The notes under the pieces: generated by a model | What the model was told of the DNA's origin: nothing | Seen by the model: only the letters and a program-made list of their open reading frames with translations | The model's database searches: none | Translations under genes and position numbers: made by a program | Shown here: one piece after another, positions 43,730 through 52,904 of the stretch | How positions within the stretch are numbered: position 1 is the stretch's first letter | How the letters are laid out: every line of letters starts with the position of its first letter | Origin: Kibdelosporangium banguiense | GTDB lineage: Bacteria; Actinomycetota; Actinomycetes; Mycobacteriales; Pseudonocardiaceae | NCBI RefSeq assembly: GCF_017876405.1 | Contig: NZ_JAGINW010000001.1 | Coordinates: forward strand, 6,151,203 to 6,215,202 | Reading direction: 5' to 3' | DNA length: 64,000 nucleotides

Positions 43730-44980
43730 TCAGTTCGGCAGCAGGCGCATGGCGCGCAGGGAGATCTCCATGTGGAAGCGGTCGTCCGGATCGTTCAATC
43801 TGGGACCGAAGAGCGCTTCCAGCTGGTGGAGGCGATAGCGCACGGTCTGCGGGTGGACGTTGAGGCGCCCGGCGATCTCGGGCGCCGATCCGCTGGTCTC
43901 CAGCCAGGCGAGCAGGGTCTCGCTGAGCCGGGCACGCTGCTTGACCGTCAGCCCGGCCAGCGGCTGCAACGTGCGCTCGGCGAGCTCCCTGGCCAGGAAT
44001 TCGTCGGTGAGTAGCCACAGTGTCGACAAGTGACGTTCGCACCGGATAACCGGTTCGTCCGCAATCAGGCCACGTTGGACAAGGACAAGTGCCCTGCGAG
44101 CCAGGCGGAGTGACGTGCGCGCCTCGGAAAGGACCACGGGAGGCCCGATTACAACGCGCCAGCCCGGAAGTTGTTCGTGCAGACAACGAAGTATCTGGCT
44201 TTCGGCGTCGACCACCAGGCACGGCTCGGCGGCTTCGAGGTCGTCCAGCACACCTTCGTCGAACGACGGCAGCTCGAACCCGTCGTCGCGGCGTTCCAAC
44301 GCGACCACGACCACTTTCGCCGGAACTGCCCAGTTCGCGGTCGCGGCGAGGTCGCTCAGCGTCTGCGGCGCGACGGGCGGCTCGGACAGGATGAGCTCGA
44401 GCAGGCGTCTGCGTCTGCGTTCCAGCGCGCCGGCCGCCCTGGCCTGTGCGGAGGCGAAACCCTCCAGCGACAGCACGGAGATCTCGTCTATATAGTCGAA
44501 TATGGCTTCGGCCAGCTGGCAGATCGTCACCACCGGCAGGTTCACCGCCTGGCCGAACTCCGCGATCCGGCGCCATGCCACGCGTGCGCCGATGCGGTAC
44601 GCGCTTTGCAGTGTGTCCACGCTGCGGCCCTGCGCGACCTCGAGCCTGCCCAAGTGCCGGAACAGTTTCGCGCGGTCGTCGCGTGGTCCGCCCGGATCGG
44701 CGAGCCGGTCGATGAACTGCGCGATCGCCTCTTCGACCCCACCGGTCACCACAGGCCCGAACGGGCCTTCCAGCAGGCGCGCATACTCCGGAATGGACCG
44801 TCGGATCTCTTGCACCACAGCGACTGCGACCTCGGCGGCGCGCGGCCGGAAGAGGCTCGCGAGCTCGCGGGGCAGGGTCGCCCATATCCTCGCGGTCGAG
44901 GCGGGCGTGCGCGGGGGCATCAAGGACCCCAGGTGCGGTAGCGGCGCGGTTGCGGTCCGGCGAGCACCTGTGTCGGTCAC
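43730..44980 (-). CDS. PucR-type transcriptional regulator
   Basis: The 416-residue protein has an N-terminal helical sensor region (PEYARLLEGPFGPVVTGGVE, GRSVDTLQSAYRIGARVAWR), a GGDEF-like middle and the C-terminal PucR helix-turn-helix (GSAPEIAGRLNVHPQTVRYR). GTG 44980 has AAAGGA 7 nt upstream; the longer frame to 45085 lacks a site. It is divergent from the DUF6801-mce region, with 461 bp between them, and is a candidate regulator of it. The isoprenoid operon ends 20 nt from its stop. Confidence 0.85.
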   Translation of the reverse strand: MTDTGARRTATAPLPHLGSLMPPRTPASTARIWATLPRELASLFRPRAAEVAVAVVQEIRRSIPEYARLLEGPFGPVVTGGVEEAIAQFIDRLADPGGPRDDRAKLFRHLGRLEVAQGRSVDTLQSAYRIGARVAWRRIAEFGQAVNLPVVTICQLAEAIFDYIDEISVLSLEGFASAQARAAGALERRRRRLLELILSEPPVAPQTLSDLAATANWAVPAKVVVVALERRDDGFELPSFDEGVLDDLEAAEPCLVVDAESQILRCLHEQLPGWRVVIGPPVVLSEARTSLRLARRALVLVQRGLIADEPVIRCERHLSTLWLLTDEFLARELAERTLQPLAGLTVKQRARLSETLLAWLETSGSAPEIAGRLNVHPQTVRYRLHQLEALFGPRLNDPDDRFHMEISLRAMRLLPN

Positions 44981-45323
44981 GGCGGCATCCTTTTGAGCGG
45001 GCAACAGAAACCTGTCGTATCGTCGTTGATATCGCCCAATAGTTATAACTCGCGCACTATATTTTGGCGCAACCTTGGCTGTCAACGGCTCACCAGCTGC
45101 TCCATCGGCCTGTGGGCACCATTCGGCCTAACGGGTGCCGGGCTGTCACCCGGATGACAACTTTGTCCACATTGGCTGGCTCTTGGCGGACAGCTATCGG
45201 CTGAACGGCCGACAAACCTTTACTCCCCGGTCGGGGTGGCGCATCGGGGTAACAAGCCTGACCTGCGGTTTTCTCAGTCTTGTGACAAGTTTTGTCCCGC
45301 GCAAGGGGACATTTAGCTGCCTC
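44981..45323. other. Long intergenic stretch upstream of PucR and DUF6801 genes
   Basis: No gene is seen. The stretch contains the 10-bp palindrome AGTTATAACT at 45041-45050 within an AT-rich patch, likely the pucR promoter or operator. It also has TGTCA (45144-45148) and TGACA (45155-45159) as an inverted repeat. Confidence 0.4.
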
Positions 45324-45365
45324 TTGTTACGCCTGTGCAACCGAAGTAACCTACTCGCTGGTAGG
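45324..45365 (+). promoter_or_regulatory. Promoter and operator of the DUF6801 gene
   Basis: TTGTTA (45324-45329) and TAACCT (45347-45352) are spaced 17 nt. The palindrome CCTACTCGCTGGTAGG (45350-45365) overlaps the -10 box. The same arrangement stands before the gene at 58018. A TetR-type repressor is the likely binder. Confidence 0.65.
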
Positions 45366-45441
45366 TCTGCCGTGTGAATCAAAAGCCGGGGCACATGTTC
45401 TCGCCGCCCTGCCGGTGAGAGCCTGAGGAGGTAGATAGATA

Positions 45442-46638
45442 ATGAAGTCAATCCGCCTGAGATTTTCCGGGAGACGTTTTGCCGCAGTTGTCGTGACTGC
45501 CGCGGTGGCGGCCACGGGACTGTCGGTAGGCAGCGCGCAAGCTGTCGGCACGCTTGGCGTGGTCACCAAGAATCTGACGTACAGGTGTACCTTTCCGCTG
45601 GTCGGTGCGCAGGACGTGGCCGCGACGGTCAACATCACCTTCCCGGATTCCGGGACGGCCGGCGCCCGGATCACCCCGGGTGACCTCAACATCACCGCGA
45701 CATTGAGCGGCGCTATCGTCAACGCATTGCGCGCGTTCCAGACGGCCACCACCGAGGGAACGGCCGTTGCCGATGTCGACATGAGCTATGGCGGCAAGAA
45801 TTTGACCCTCGGTATTTCGGGTCTTAAAATTGCGAAGCAAAATGTTCCACCGCCCGCCTCGCCGCCGCCCACAATGCCGGTCAGCATCACCGGACCGACG
45901 CCGAGTTTTATTGTCTACGAGCCCGGCACGGCGGTCATCAAGGCGGGAACCACCTTTACCGCAAAGGTCGACACCCGTAAGGCGGACGGTACGCCGACCG
46001 CGCTCGGTGTGCTTAACGTGCCCTGCACGGTGAAGGCGACCACGCCGGCACAGGATCTGTCGCTCGCGACGATTCCTGTGGGTGGCACCAGCGTGACGCC
46101 GCCGGCGACCGGTACGTCGCCGACCGGGCCGATCGACAAGACCCTCGTCTACAGCTGCAATTTCCCGCAGAGCGGCCCGGTGAATGTCAGCGGCCGGATC
46201 ACCGGCAGCATTCCGGCCACCGGTGCGGTCAACGGCAGGTTGCAGCCGAACCTGTCGATCGCGGCGACTCTGCCCTCATCGGTTGTCGATGTGCTCCGCG
46301 CCAACTCCGCCGCGACAGTGTCGGGCAAGGGCGTGGCGGATGCCGACAACGTCTACACCACAACAACTGCGACCCCGATGTCGGTCGGAATCCCCGGCAC
46401 GGTGCCATCTGTGGCCGTTCCGGCGACCGGTGACCTGACTGCGACCCTCGCACCCGCGGTGCCCAGCATCGCACTCGGTGCGGCGGGCACGCTGGTCATC
46501 AGTGCCGGGCAGAACCTGGTCGGCACCTTCACCCCGCTGCTGGCCGACGGAACCCCGACGGCTCTCGGCACGTTCAGTGTCCCCTGCACGCTGAACGCCG
46601 GGCAGAACCCGGCGCTCGGCACGATCACCGTCAGCTGA
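45442..46638 (+). CDS. Secreted protein with two DUF6801 domains
   Basis: The 398-residue protein has a signal peptide (VVVTAAVAATGLSVGSAQA) and two similar domains, near 35-210 and 235-395. The units begin NLTYRCTFPLVG and TLVYSCNFPQSGP and end GVLNVPCTV and GTFSVPCTL. Each keeps a pair of Cys likely to form a disulfide. DUF6801 proteins are secreted actinobacterial proteins of unknown function, often near mce or cell-wall genes. GGAGG lies 10 nt before the ATG. A terminator separates it from the next DUF6801 gene. Confidence 0.85.
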   Translation: MKSIRLRFSGRRFAAVVVTAAVAATGLSVGSAQAVGTLGVVTKNLTYRCTFPLVGAQDVAATVNITFPDSGTAGARITPGDLNITATLSGAIVNALRAFQTATTEGTAVADVDMSYGGKNLTLGISGLKIAKQNVPPPASPPPTMPVSITGPTPSFIVYEPGTAVIKAGTTFTAKVDTRKADGTPTALGVLNVPCTVKATTPAQDLSLATIPVGGTSVTPPATGTSPTGPIDKTLVYSCNFPQSGPVNVSGRITGSIPATGAVNGRLQPNLSIAATLPSSVVDVLRANSAATVSGKGVADADNVYTTTTATPMSVGIPGTVPSVAVPATGDLTATLAPAVPSIALGAAGTLVISAGQNLVGTFTPLLADGTPTALGTFSVPCTLNAGQNPALGTITVS

Positions 46639-46644
46639 TCACAA

Positions 46645-46679
46645 GACGGCGTGGCCACCTGCGACGTGGCCACGCCGTC
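46645..46679 (+). terminator. Hairpin terminator between the two DUF6801 genes
   Basis: GACGGCGTGGCCAC at 46645-46658 is the exact reverse complement of 46666-46679 with a 7-nt loop, 6 nt after the stop. Read-through or a promoter inside 46680-46700 must supply the next gene. Confidence 0.8.
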
Positions 46680-46700
46680 GATCTCTGTCCAGGAGTTCTC

Positions 46701-48068
46701 TTGAAGCGCACAGGTTTGGCGGTCGCACTGGCCGCGTTGACCGTCGCCGGGCTGGCAACGGCAGGCGCGGCCGCGCCCACGCAGCCGGCCAAACCGTTCG
46801 TCGAGATCGTCAAAACCTTGCGTGGCACATGTGAGCTCGCACCGATCGGAAACCATGTCGTCACCGCGGAGCTGTCGTTGACGCTGCCGACCACAGTCCC
46901 GGTCGGCACCGCGGTGCAGCCCACGGATGTCAAACTCAAAGTCCTGTTCCAGCCGGAGACCGTGACGGCGTTGCGCGAGAAGGAAATCGCCTCGATCGAG
47001 GGGATCGCGGGCGTCGGCCTGCAGGCCACCGCCGACGCCAAACCGGTCCTGCTGCCCGCTCGTGGCCTGTTGCCCAAGACAGATCTCCCGGCGACCGGCG
47101 AACTCGCGGTCGAACTACCGGCCAAAGTGGACACGAAGATCACCGGCTCGAAGCCGGGCAAGATCACGTTCACGCTCGGCCCGCTGGAGCTGTTGCTGGC
47201 TCAGGTGAAGACGTTGGAGGAACCGACCGGCGAGGTGACTCCCGTCGTGTGCGTGCCGGATCCCGCGCAGGACACCGCCGTCGGCTCAGTCAGCGTTCTG
47301 CGGCCGACGGCCCAGACGATTGAGCCGTCCACACCACCTTCGTCGTCTTCCAAGCCGTTGGCACCCAACAAGGTCCCGGACATCAAGCAGCGCGCCGACA
47401 AACCGCGTATCCAGCAGGAGGAACCGCCCGCGGAGCCGTGCACCGGCGAAATCCCGCCGGGCTCCTACAGCTTCTGGTCCTACTACGACATCTCCGGGCG
47501 TTCGGAGATCAAGAAACTGAAGTCCGGGATAAACCTGGGTCCTGGCTACCTCAGCTCCCTGCTGTACTTCTGGTCCGAAGGCGAGTTCGGCGACATCTAC
47601 TGCGGTGGCGTGTTCGGCGACCTGAGGTGGCCCACCGCGAGCGGCTCCTTCGTCGCCTTCGGCTTCGTGCCCACCACAGCAGACGTGACCGTGATTCCCG
47701 TCGGCAAAGCCGAAGGCCGCGTGTACAACGGCGTGTTCACCGGAACTGCCAAAGTCCACTTGCGCCTGAGCAACGTCCGGGTCAACGGCACCAAGCTGCC
47801 GGTCGGTCCCAACTGTCAGACCGCGGAACCGGTCGTGCTGAACCTCAAGTCCGTGCTCGGCGAGTGGGACGTCCTCGCCGGCGGCACCATGCAGACCGAG
47901 ATGACCATCCCGGCCTACTCCGGCTGCGGGGTCACCGACGACCTCGACCCCCTGTTCACCGGCCTGATCAGCGGCCCCGGCAACCTCACGAAACTGACCT
48001 TCAGCGCCGCCAACATATGCTTCCCGCCCGAAGAAGAGTGCGCCCCGCCTCTGCAAGGAAGGCGATGA
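46701..48068 (+). CDS. Secreted DUF6801-type protein, first gene of the mce operon
   Basis: The 455-residue protein starts at TTG with AGGAG 5 nt upstream. It has a signal peptide, one DUF6801-like domain to about 195 (LRGTCELAPIG ... VVCVPD), a proline/serine linker, and a C-terminal domain from about 250. That domain (FGFVPTTADVTVIPVGKAEG, NVRVNGTKLPVGPNCQT, LFTGLISGPGNLTKL) resembles the whole mature protein encoded at 57431-58018. It lies 4 nt before yrbE1A. A role in lipid capture or in tethering the Mce complex outside the membrane is inference. Confidence 0.8.
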   Translation: MKRTGLAVALAALTVAGLATAGAAAPTQPAKPFVEIVKTLRGTCELAPIGNHVVTAELSLTLPTTVPVGTAVQPTDVKLKVLFQPETVTALREKEIASIEGIAGVGLQATADAKPVLLPARGLLPKTDLPATGELAVELPAKVDTKITGSKPGKITFTLGPLELLLAQVKTLEEPTGEVTPVVCVPDPAQDTAVGSVSVLRPTAQTIEPSTPPSSSSKPLAPNKVPDIKQRADKPRIQQEEPPAEPCTGEIPPGSYSFWSYYDISGRSEIKKLKSGINLGPGYLSSLLYFWSEGEFGDIYCGGVFGDLRWPTASGSFVAFGFVPTTADVTVIPVGKAEGRVYNGVFTGTAKVHLRLSNVRVNGTKLPVGPNCQTAEPVVLNLKSVLGEWDVLAGGTMQTEMTIPAYSGCGVTDDLDPLFTGLISGPGNLTKLTFSAANICFPPEEECAPPLQGRR

Positions 48069-48072
48069 CCTG

Positions 48073-48861
48073 ATGACCATGCCTTCGTTTGCCAGTAAGG
48101 GGCTTGCCGGGATCCGGGAGGTGGGCCGGCTTTGCTCGTTGGGGCTGGACGTGTTCCGGCTGACCTTCCGGCGGCCGTTTCAGTTCCGGGAGTTCGTGCA
48201 GCAGTGCTGGTTCATCGTGTCGGTGACGCTCCTGCCCGCGGCGTTGGTGGCGATTCCGTTCGGTGGCGTGATCGCCTTGCAGCTGGGGTCGTTGACGCGG
48301 CAGATCGGGGCGCAGTCGTTCACGGGGTCGGCGAGTGTGCTGGCGATCATCCAGCAGGCGAGCCCGATCATCACTGCTCTTCTTATCGCGGGTGCCGGTG
48401 GGTCGGCGATCTGTGCGGACCTGGGATCGCGCAAGATCCGGGAGGAGATCGACGCGATGGAGGCCCTCGCGGTCTCGCCGATCCACCGGCTGGTTGTGCC
48501 CCGCGTGTACGCCGCGATCGTGATCTGCGTTCTGCTCAACGGGATTGTGAGCGTTGTCGGGGTGCTGGGCGGCTACTTCTTCAACGTGATTCTGCAAGGC
48601 GGCACGCCCGGCGCCTACCTGGCGACGTTCTCGGCGCTCGCGCAGCTGCCGGACCTTTGGATCAGTGAGATCAAGGCCGTGCTGTTCGGGTTCGTGGCCG
48701 GGGTGGTCGCCGCATACCGGGGGCTGAATCCCAAGGGCGGGCCGAAGGGCGTCGGCGACGCGGTCAACCAGGCCGTTGTCATCACCTTCCTTCTGCTGTT
48801 CTTCCTCAACTTCGTGCTTACCACCATTTATCTGCAGGTCGTTCCGCGGAAGGGGCTGTAG
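48073..48861 (+). CDS. yrbE1A: MlaE/YrbE-family ABC transporter permease A
   Basis: The 262-residue integral membrane protein has the MlaE signature SRKIREEIDAMEALAVSP and about five TM segments. It forms the membrane channel half of the Mce lipid importer with the next gene. A second in-frame ATG is at 48079. It is followed by yrbE1B after 2 nt. The ATPase (Mkl/MceG) is not in the window, as is usual. Confidence 0.93.
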   Translation: MTMPSFASKGLAGIREVGRLCSLGLDVFRLTFRRPFQFREFVQQCWFIVSVTLLPAALVAIPFGGVIALQLGSLTRQIGAQSFTGSASVLAIIQQASPIITALLIAGAGGSAICADLGSRKIREEIDAMEALAVSPIHRLVVPRVYAAIVICVLLNGIVSVVGVLGGYFFNVILQGGTPGAYLATFSALAQLPDLWISEIKAVLFGFVAGVVAAYRGLNPKGGPKGVGDAVNQAVVITFLLLFFLNFVLTTIYLQVVPRKGL

Positions 48862-48863
48862 CG

Positions 48864-49676
48864 ATGGTGATGGAGAAGCAGCTCAACGAGGTCGGCAAGC
48901 TCGGCGACCAGCTTGCGTTCTATGTCAAGGCTTTGCTGTGGGTTCCGCGGGCCACGCGCCGGTACTACAAGGAGATCATCCGGCTGCTGTCGGAGGTGAG
49001 CTTCGGGACCGGTGCGCTCGCGGTGATCGGCGGGACCATCGGCGTGATGGTCGGCATGTCCGTGTTCACGGGCACAGTCGTTGGGCTGCAAGGGTTCTCG
49101 GCGCTCAACCAGGTTGGTACGTCGGCCTTCGCGGGGTTCCTGTCGGCGTACTTCAATACGCGGGAGATCGCGCCGCTGGTCGCTGGTCTGGCGCTGTCGG
49201 CGACGGTCGGCGCGGGTTTCACCGCGCAGCTGGGCGCCATGCGGATCTCCGAGGAGATCGACGCGCTGGAGACCATGGGCGTGCCGAGCATGCCGTTCCT
49301 GGTCACGTCCCGGGTGATCGCCGGATTCATCGCGATCATCCCGCTGTACGTGATCGGCCTGCTCACCTCGTACCTCGCGGCGCGCACGATCACAGTCGAG
49401 TTCTACGAACAGTCCGCCGGTACGTACGACCACTACTTCACGCTGTTCCTTCCGCCTGAAGATGTGCTGTGGTCGTTCGTCAAGGTGATCGTGTTCAGTG
49501 TGGTTGTCATTCTCGCGCACTGCTACTACGGTTACCGCGCTGCCGGTGGCCCGGCCGGTGTCGGGATGGCGGTAGGCCGTGCGGTGCGATGGTCGATCGT
49601 GGCGATCAGCATCCTGGACTTCTTCCTGAGCCTGGCGATCTGGGGCACCGAGACCACGGTGAGGATCGCGGGATGA
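48864..49676 (+). CDS. yrbE1B: MlaE/YrbE-family ABC transporter permease B
   Basis: The 270-residue permease has AMRISEEIDALETMGVPSMP and the MlaE membrane pattern (GTGALAVIGGTIGVMVGMSV). It pairs with YrbE1A. Its stop overlaps the mceA ATG (ATGA), the first of a chain of coupled starts through the operon. Confidence 0.93.
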   Translation: MVMEKQLNEVGKLGDQLAFYVKALLWVPRATRRYYKEIIRLLSEVSFGTGALAVIGGTIGVMVGMSVFTGTVVGLQGFSALNQVGTSAFAGFLSAYFNTREIAPLVAGLALSATVGAGFTAQLGAMRISEEIDALETMGVPSMPFLVTSRVIAGFIAIIPLYVIGLLTSYLAARTITVEFYEQSAGTYDHYFTLFLPPEDVLWSFVKVIVFSVVVILAHCYYGYRAAGGPAGVGMAVGRAVRWSIVAISILDFFLSLAIWGTETTVRIAG

Positions 49677-50881
49677 CCGAGGAGCGCTACCAGAAGACCA
49701 GCATGCGGTTGCTTGGCTTGGTCTACGTCGTGATCGTGTCGAGTTTCCTGGCGCTGACGGTCGCGATCTACACGGACATGTTCTCCGACGACGCCATGGT
49801 CACGTTGCACACCGGCCAGGTCGGCAACCAGATGCAGAGCGACGCCGACGTGAAACTCCGTGGTATCAACGTGGGCCGCGTCCGGTCGGTCAGCAGCAAC
49901 GGCGACGGGGTCGTGCTCAAACTGGCGATGGACCCGGCCACACTGGACCGGATCCCGAAGAACGTCACCGCACGCCTGCTGCCCAAGACACTGTTCGGCG
50001 AGCGGTACGTCAGCCTGACGCTGCCGGACCACCCGGACGGCAAGCTCGGTGCCGGTGACGTGATCAACCACGATCAGTCGGCGGCGACCGTGGAGATGGA
50101 ACGCGTCTTGAACAACCTGTTGCCGCTGCTGCAGTCCGTGCGCCCGGAGAAACTCTCGGAGATGCTGACGGCGCTGTCGCAGGCGCTCGACGGTCGCGGT
50201 GAGAACCTCGGCAAGACACTGGTCCAGGTAGGACAGTACGTCGGTGAGCTGAACCCGCAGATGCCACAGATCAAAGAGGACATCACCCGGTTCGCCGCGG
50301 TCGCCGACACCTACGGCGACGCGGCCGACGACTTCATCCAGGCGCTGTCGGACTTCACCGTCACCAGCAAGACCATTGTCTACCAGCGGGATTCCCTGTT
50401 CGCGCTGTATGAGACCCTCGGCCGCGCGAGCTCGGACCTGACGACGTTCCTTGGCCAGAACAAGAACACGATCATCTCGCTGGCCGACACCAGCCAGAAG
50501 ACCCTCGAACTGCTGGCGAAGTACGCCCCCGAGTACGCCTGCCTGCTGACCGCGGTCGCGGACTTCAAACCCAGGGTGGACCTGGCGTTCGCCGACGGCG
50601 GTCTGCATGTCAAGGGCCCCTTCGTGTACGACCGCGGCAAGTACATCCCCGGCAAGGACGACCCCGTCTACGACGACAGGCCCGGCCCGACCTGCTACGG
50701 CCCCAAGAAGGTGCCTTTCAAGCCGGTCGCCAACACGCAACTGGCGAACTCGCTTGCCGAGGAACAGATGCTGGCCACCGTGCTGGCACCGGCGTTGAAG
50801 GTGCAGCCGGCGGAAGTCCCTCAGTGGAGCAGCCTGCTGGTCGGCCCGCTGTTTCGGGGAGCGGAGGTGTCAGCCGGATGA
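49673..50881 (+). CDS. mceA: MCE family protein A
   Basis: The 402-residue protein has an N-terminal TM anchor (LLGLVYVVIVSSFLALTVAI) and an MCE domain at about 42-115 (VTLHTGQVGNQMQSDADVKL, GINVGRVRSV). A long helical stretch and a Pro/Gly-rich C-terminus follow (PGPTCYGPKKVPFKP). MCE proteins form a hexameric shuttle for lipids or sterols across the envelope. The order A-F is by position in the operon. Overlaps of 4 nt join it to both neighbours. Confidence 0.92.
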   Translation: MTEERYQKTSMRLLGLVYVVIVSSFLALTVAIYTDMFSDDAMVTLHTGQVGNQMQSDADVKLRGINVGRVRSVSSNGDGVVLKLAMDPATLDRIPKNVTARLLPKTLFGERYVSLTLPDHPDGKLGAGDVINHDQSAATVEMERVLNNLLPLLQSVRPEKLSEMLTALSQALDGRGENLGKTLVQVGQYVGELNPQMPQIKEDITRFAAVADTYGDAADDFIQALSDFTVTSKTIVYQRDSLFALYETLGRASSDLTTFLGQNKNTIISLADTSQKTLELLAKYAPEYACLLTAVADFKPRVDLAFADGGLHVKGPFVYDRGKYIPGKDDPVYDDRPGPTCYGPKKVPFKPVANTQLANSLAEEQMLATVLAPALKVQPAEVPQWSSLLVGPLFRGAEVSAG

Positions 50882-51894
50882 GAAGCATTGTCGCGCCGCT
50901 GATCAAACTGGGGATCTTCGCCGTGGTGACGGTCACCTCCACCGGGCTGCTCGGCCTGACCATCGCCAACGTCGACCTGCGGCCGTCGCAGGAGTACTCG
51001 GCCAGGTTCGAGGACGTGACGTCCCTGTCGGTCGGCGACGACGTGCGGATCGCCGGGGTACGGGTCGGCCAGGTGGAGACGATCGAACTGGTCGACAAGC
51101 GGGTGGCGCACGTCGAGTTCTCCCTCGATGCCCGCCGCAAGCTGCCGGTGTCGGTCACCGCGACCATCAAGTACCGCAACATGATCGGCCAGCGTTACAT
51201 CTCGCTGGAACGAGGTGTGGGCCCGGTGAACGAGATCCTGCCGCCGGGGTCGGAGATCCCCTTGGAACACACGAAACCGGCGCTCGACCTCACGGTCCTG
51301 TTCAACGGTTTCAAGCCGTTGTTCCAGGCGTTGTCGCCGGACGACGTCAACAAGCTGTCCCACGAGATCATCCAGGTCCTGCAGGGTGAAGGCGGCACGG
51401 TGGAGAGCCTGCTGCGGCACACCGCGTCCCTGACCTCGACGCTGGCCGACAAGGACAAGGTGATCGGTGAGGTGATCGGCAACCTCAACAACGTCCTGGA
51501 CACCGTCAACAGCCACAGTGACCAGCTCAGCGGCCTGATCACCACGCTGCAGCAGTTCGTGACCGGGTTCGCCAAGGACCGCCGGCCGATCGGCGAGGCG
51601 ATCAGCTCGCTCGACGAACTCGCCGGGGCGACGGCCGGTCTGGTCGGGGAGAGCCGGCAACCGCTCAAGGAGAGCATCTCCGCACTCGGCCAGGTGTCCA
51701 AGAACCTGGCGGAGAACGACGAAGTCGTGGACTCCGCGCTGCGCAACCTGCCCGGCAAGATGGAGAGCATCGGCCGCACAGTGAGCTACAGCTCCTGGCT
51801 GAACGCCTTCCTGTGCTCTGCCAAAGCAAGCCCCGACCCGGGGTTGCCGTTGCCGGCCGGTGGCCCGCGGCCGGTGCTGCGGAGGTGTCTGTGA
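50878..51894 (+). CDS. mceB: MCE family protein B
   Basis: The 338-residue protein has an N-terminal TM segment (LIKLGIFAVVTVTSTGLLGL), the MCE domain (ARFEDVTSLSVGDDVRIAGV, RVGQVETIEL) and a helical C-terminal half (DVNKLSHEIIQVLQGE). It is shorter than A and ends without a proline-rich tail. It is part of the same heterohexamer. Confidence 0.91.
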   Translation: MRSIVAPLIKLGIFAVVTVTSTGLLGLTIANVDLRPSQEYSARFEDVTSLSVGDDVRIAGVRVGQVETIELVDKRVAHVEFSLDARRKLPVSVTATIKYRNMIGQRYISLERGVGPVNEILPPGSEIPLEHTKPALDLTVLFNGFKPLFQALSPDDVNKLSHEIIQVLQGEGGTVESLLRHTASLTSTLADKDKVIGEVIGNLNNVLDTVNSHSDQLSGLITTLQQFVTGFAKDRRPIGEAISSLDELAGATAGLVGESRQPLKESISALGQVSKNLAENDEVVDSALRNLPGKMESIGRTVSYSSWLNAFLCSAKASPDPGLPLPAGGPRPVLRRCL

Positions 51895-52904
51895 TGAAGT
51901 CGTTCCAGGAGCGCAACCAGGTCATGGTCGGGTCGATCAGCATGATCGTGCTGACCCTGATCGGGCTGGCCGCGTTCTACTCCGACGAGCTGCCGATCAT
52001 CGGCGGCGGCACGACCTACACCGCGCAGTTCAACGAGGCCGCCGGCCTGATCTCGGGGACCGAAGTGCGTGCCGCGGGCGTGAAGATCGGGACGGTCAAG
52101 GAAGTCGACCTCGAAGGCGACCACATCCGGGTCCGCTTCCGCGTCAAGGACGCCTGGATCGGTGACCGCAGCACGGTCGCGATCCGGATCAAGACCCTGC
52201 TGGGCTCGAAGTACCTGGCGGTCGACCCGCAGGGCACCGCCAAGCAGGACCCGGGCAAGCCGATCCCGATCAGCCGGACGTCCTCGCCGTACGACATCAA
52301 CGAGGTGTTCGACCAGCTGGCGCACACCGTCAACGAGATCGACACCGGCAAACTCGCGCAGGCACTGGGCACGCTGGCCGACACCTTCCAGGATTCTCCC
52401 CAGCAGGTCCGGTCGGCGCTGGAAGGGCTGTCGGCGCTGTCGAAGACGATCTCCTCGCGCGATGAGGAGCTGGCACGGCTGTTCGCCAACACGCAGCAGA
52501 TCAGCCAGACGTTCGCCGACCGCAACTCCGAGGTGGAGAAACTGCTGTCCGACGGTGGGCTGCTGCTCGGTGAGATCCACAAACGGCGGGACGCGATCAG
52601 CTCCCTGCTCGACGGCACGCGGAAACTGTCCGCGGAGCTCACCGGGCTGGTCGCCGACAACACCGCGCAACTGCGGCCCGCGTTGGAGCAGCTGGACCGC
52701 GTGAACGCTGTGTTGCAACGCAACCAGGACAACCTGAACAAGAGCCTGGCGATAGCCGGGCCGTACTACCGGATGCTGGGCAACGTGGGCGGCAACGGCA
52801 GGTGGATGGACATGTACGTATGCGGCCTCCTCCCGCCGGTCGGCTCGCCACCGGACACCGATCCGAGGGACGGCAGCTGCATGCCGCCGAAGGGGGCGAA
52901 ATGA
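51894..52904 (+). CDS. mceC: MCE family protein C
   Basis: The 336-residue protein has an N-terminal TM segment (VGSISMIVLTLIGLAAFY), an MCE domain (FNEAAGLISGTEVRAAGVKI) and a helical region (LARLFANTQQISQTFADRNS). GGAGG lies 8 nt before the ATG at 51894; a GTG three bases upstream is also possible. It overlaps the mceB stop. Confidence 0.91.
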   Translation: MKSFQERNQVMVGSISMIVLTLIGLAAFYSDELPIIGGGTTYTAQFNEAAGLISGTEVRAAGVKIGTVKEVDLEGDHIRVRFRVKDAWIGDRSTVAIRIKTLLGSKYLAVDPQGTAKQDPGKPIPISRTSSPYDINEVFDQLAHTVNEIDTGKLAQALGTLADTFQDSPQQVRSALEGLSALSKTISSRDEELARLFANTQQISQTFADRNSEVEKLLSDGGLLLGEIHKRRDAISSLLDGTRKLSAELTGLVADNTAQLRPALEQLDRVNAVLQRNQDNLNKSLAIAGPYYRMLGNVGGNGRWMDMYVCGLLPPVGSPPDTDPRDGSCMPPKGAK

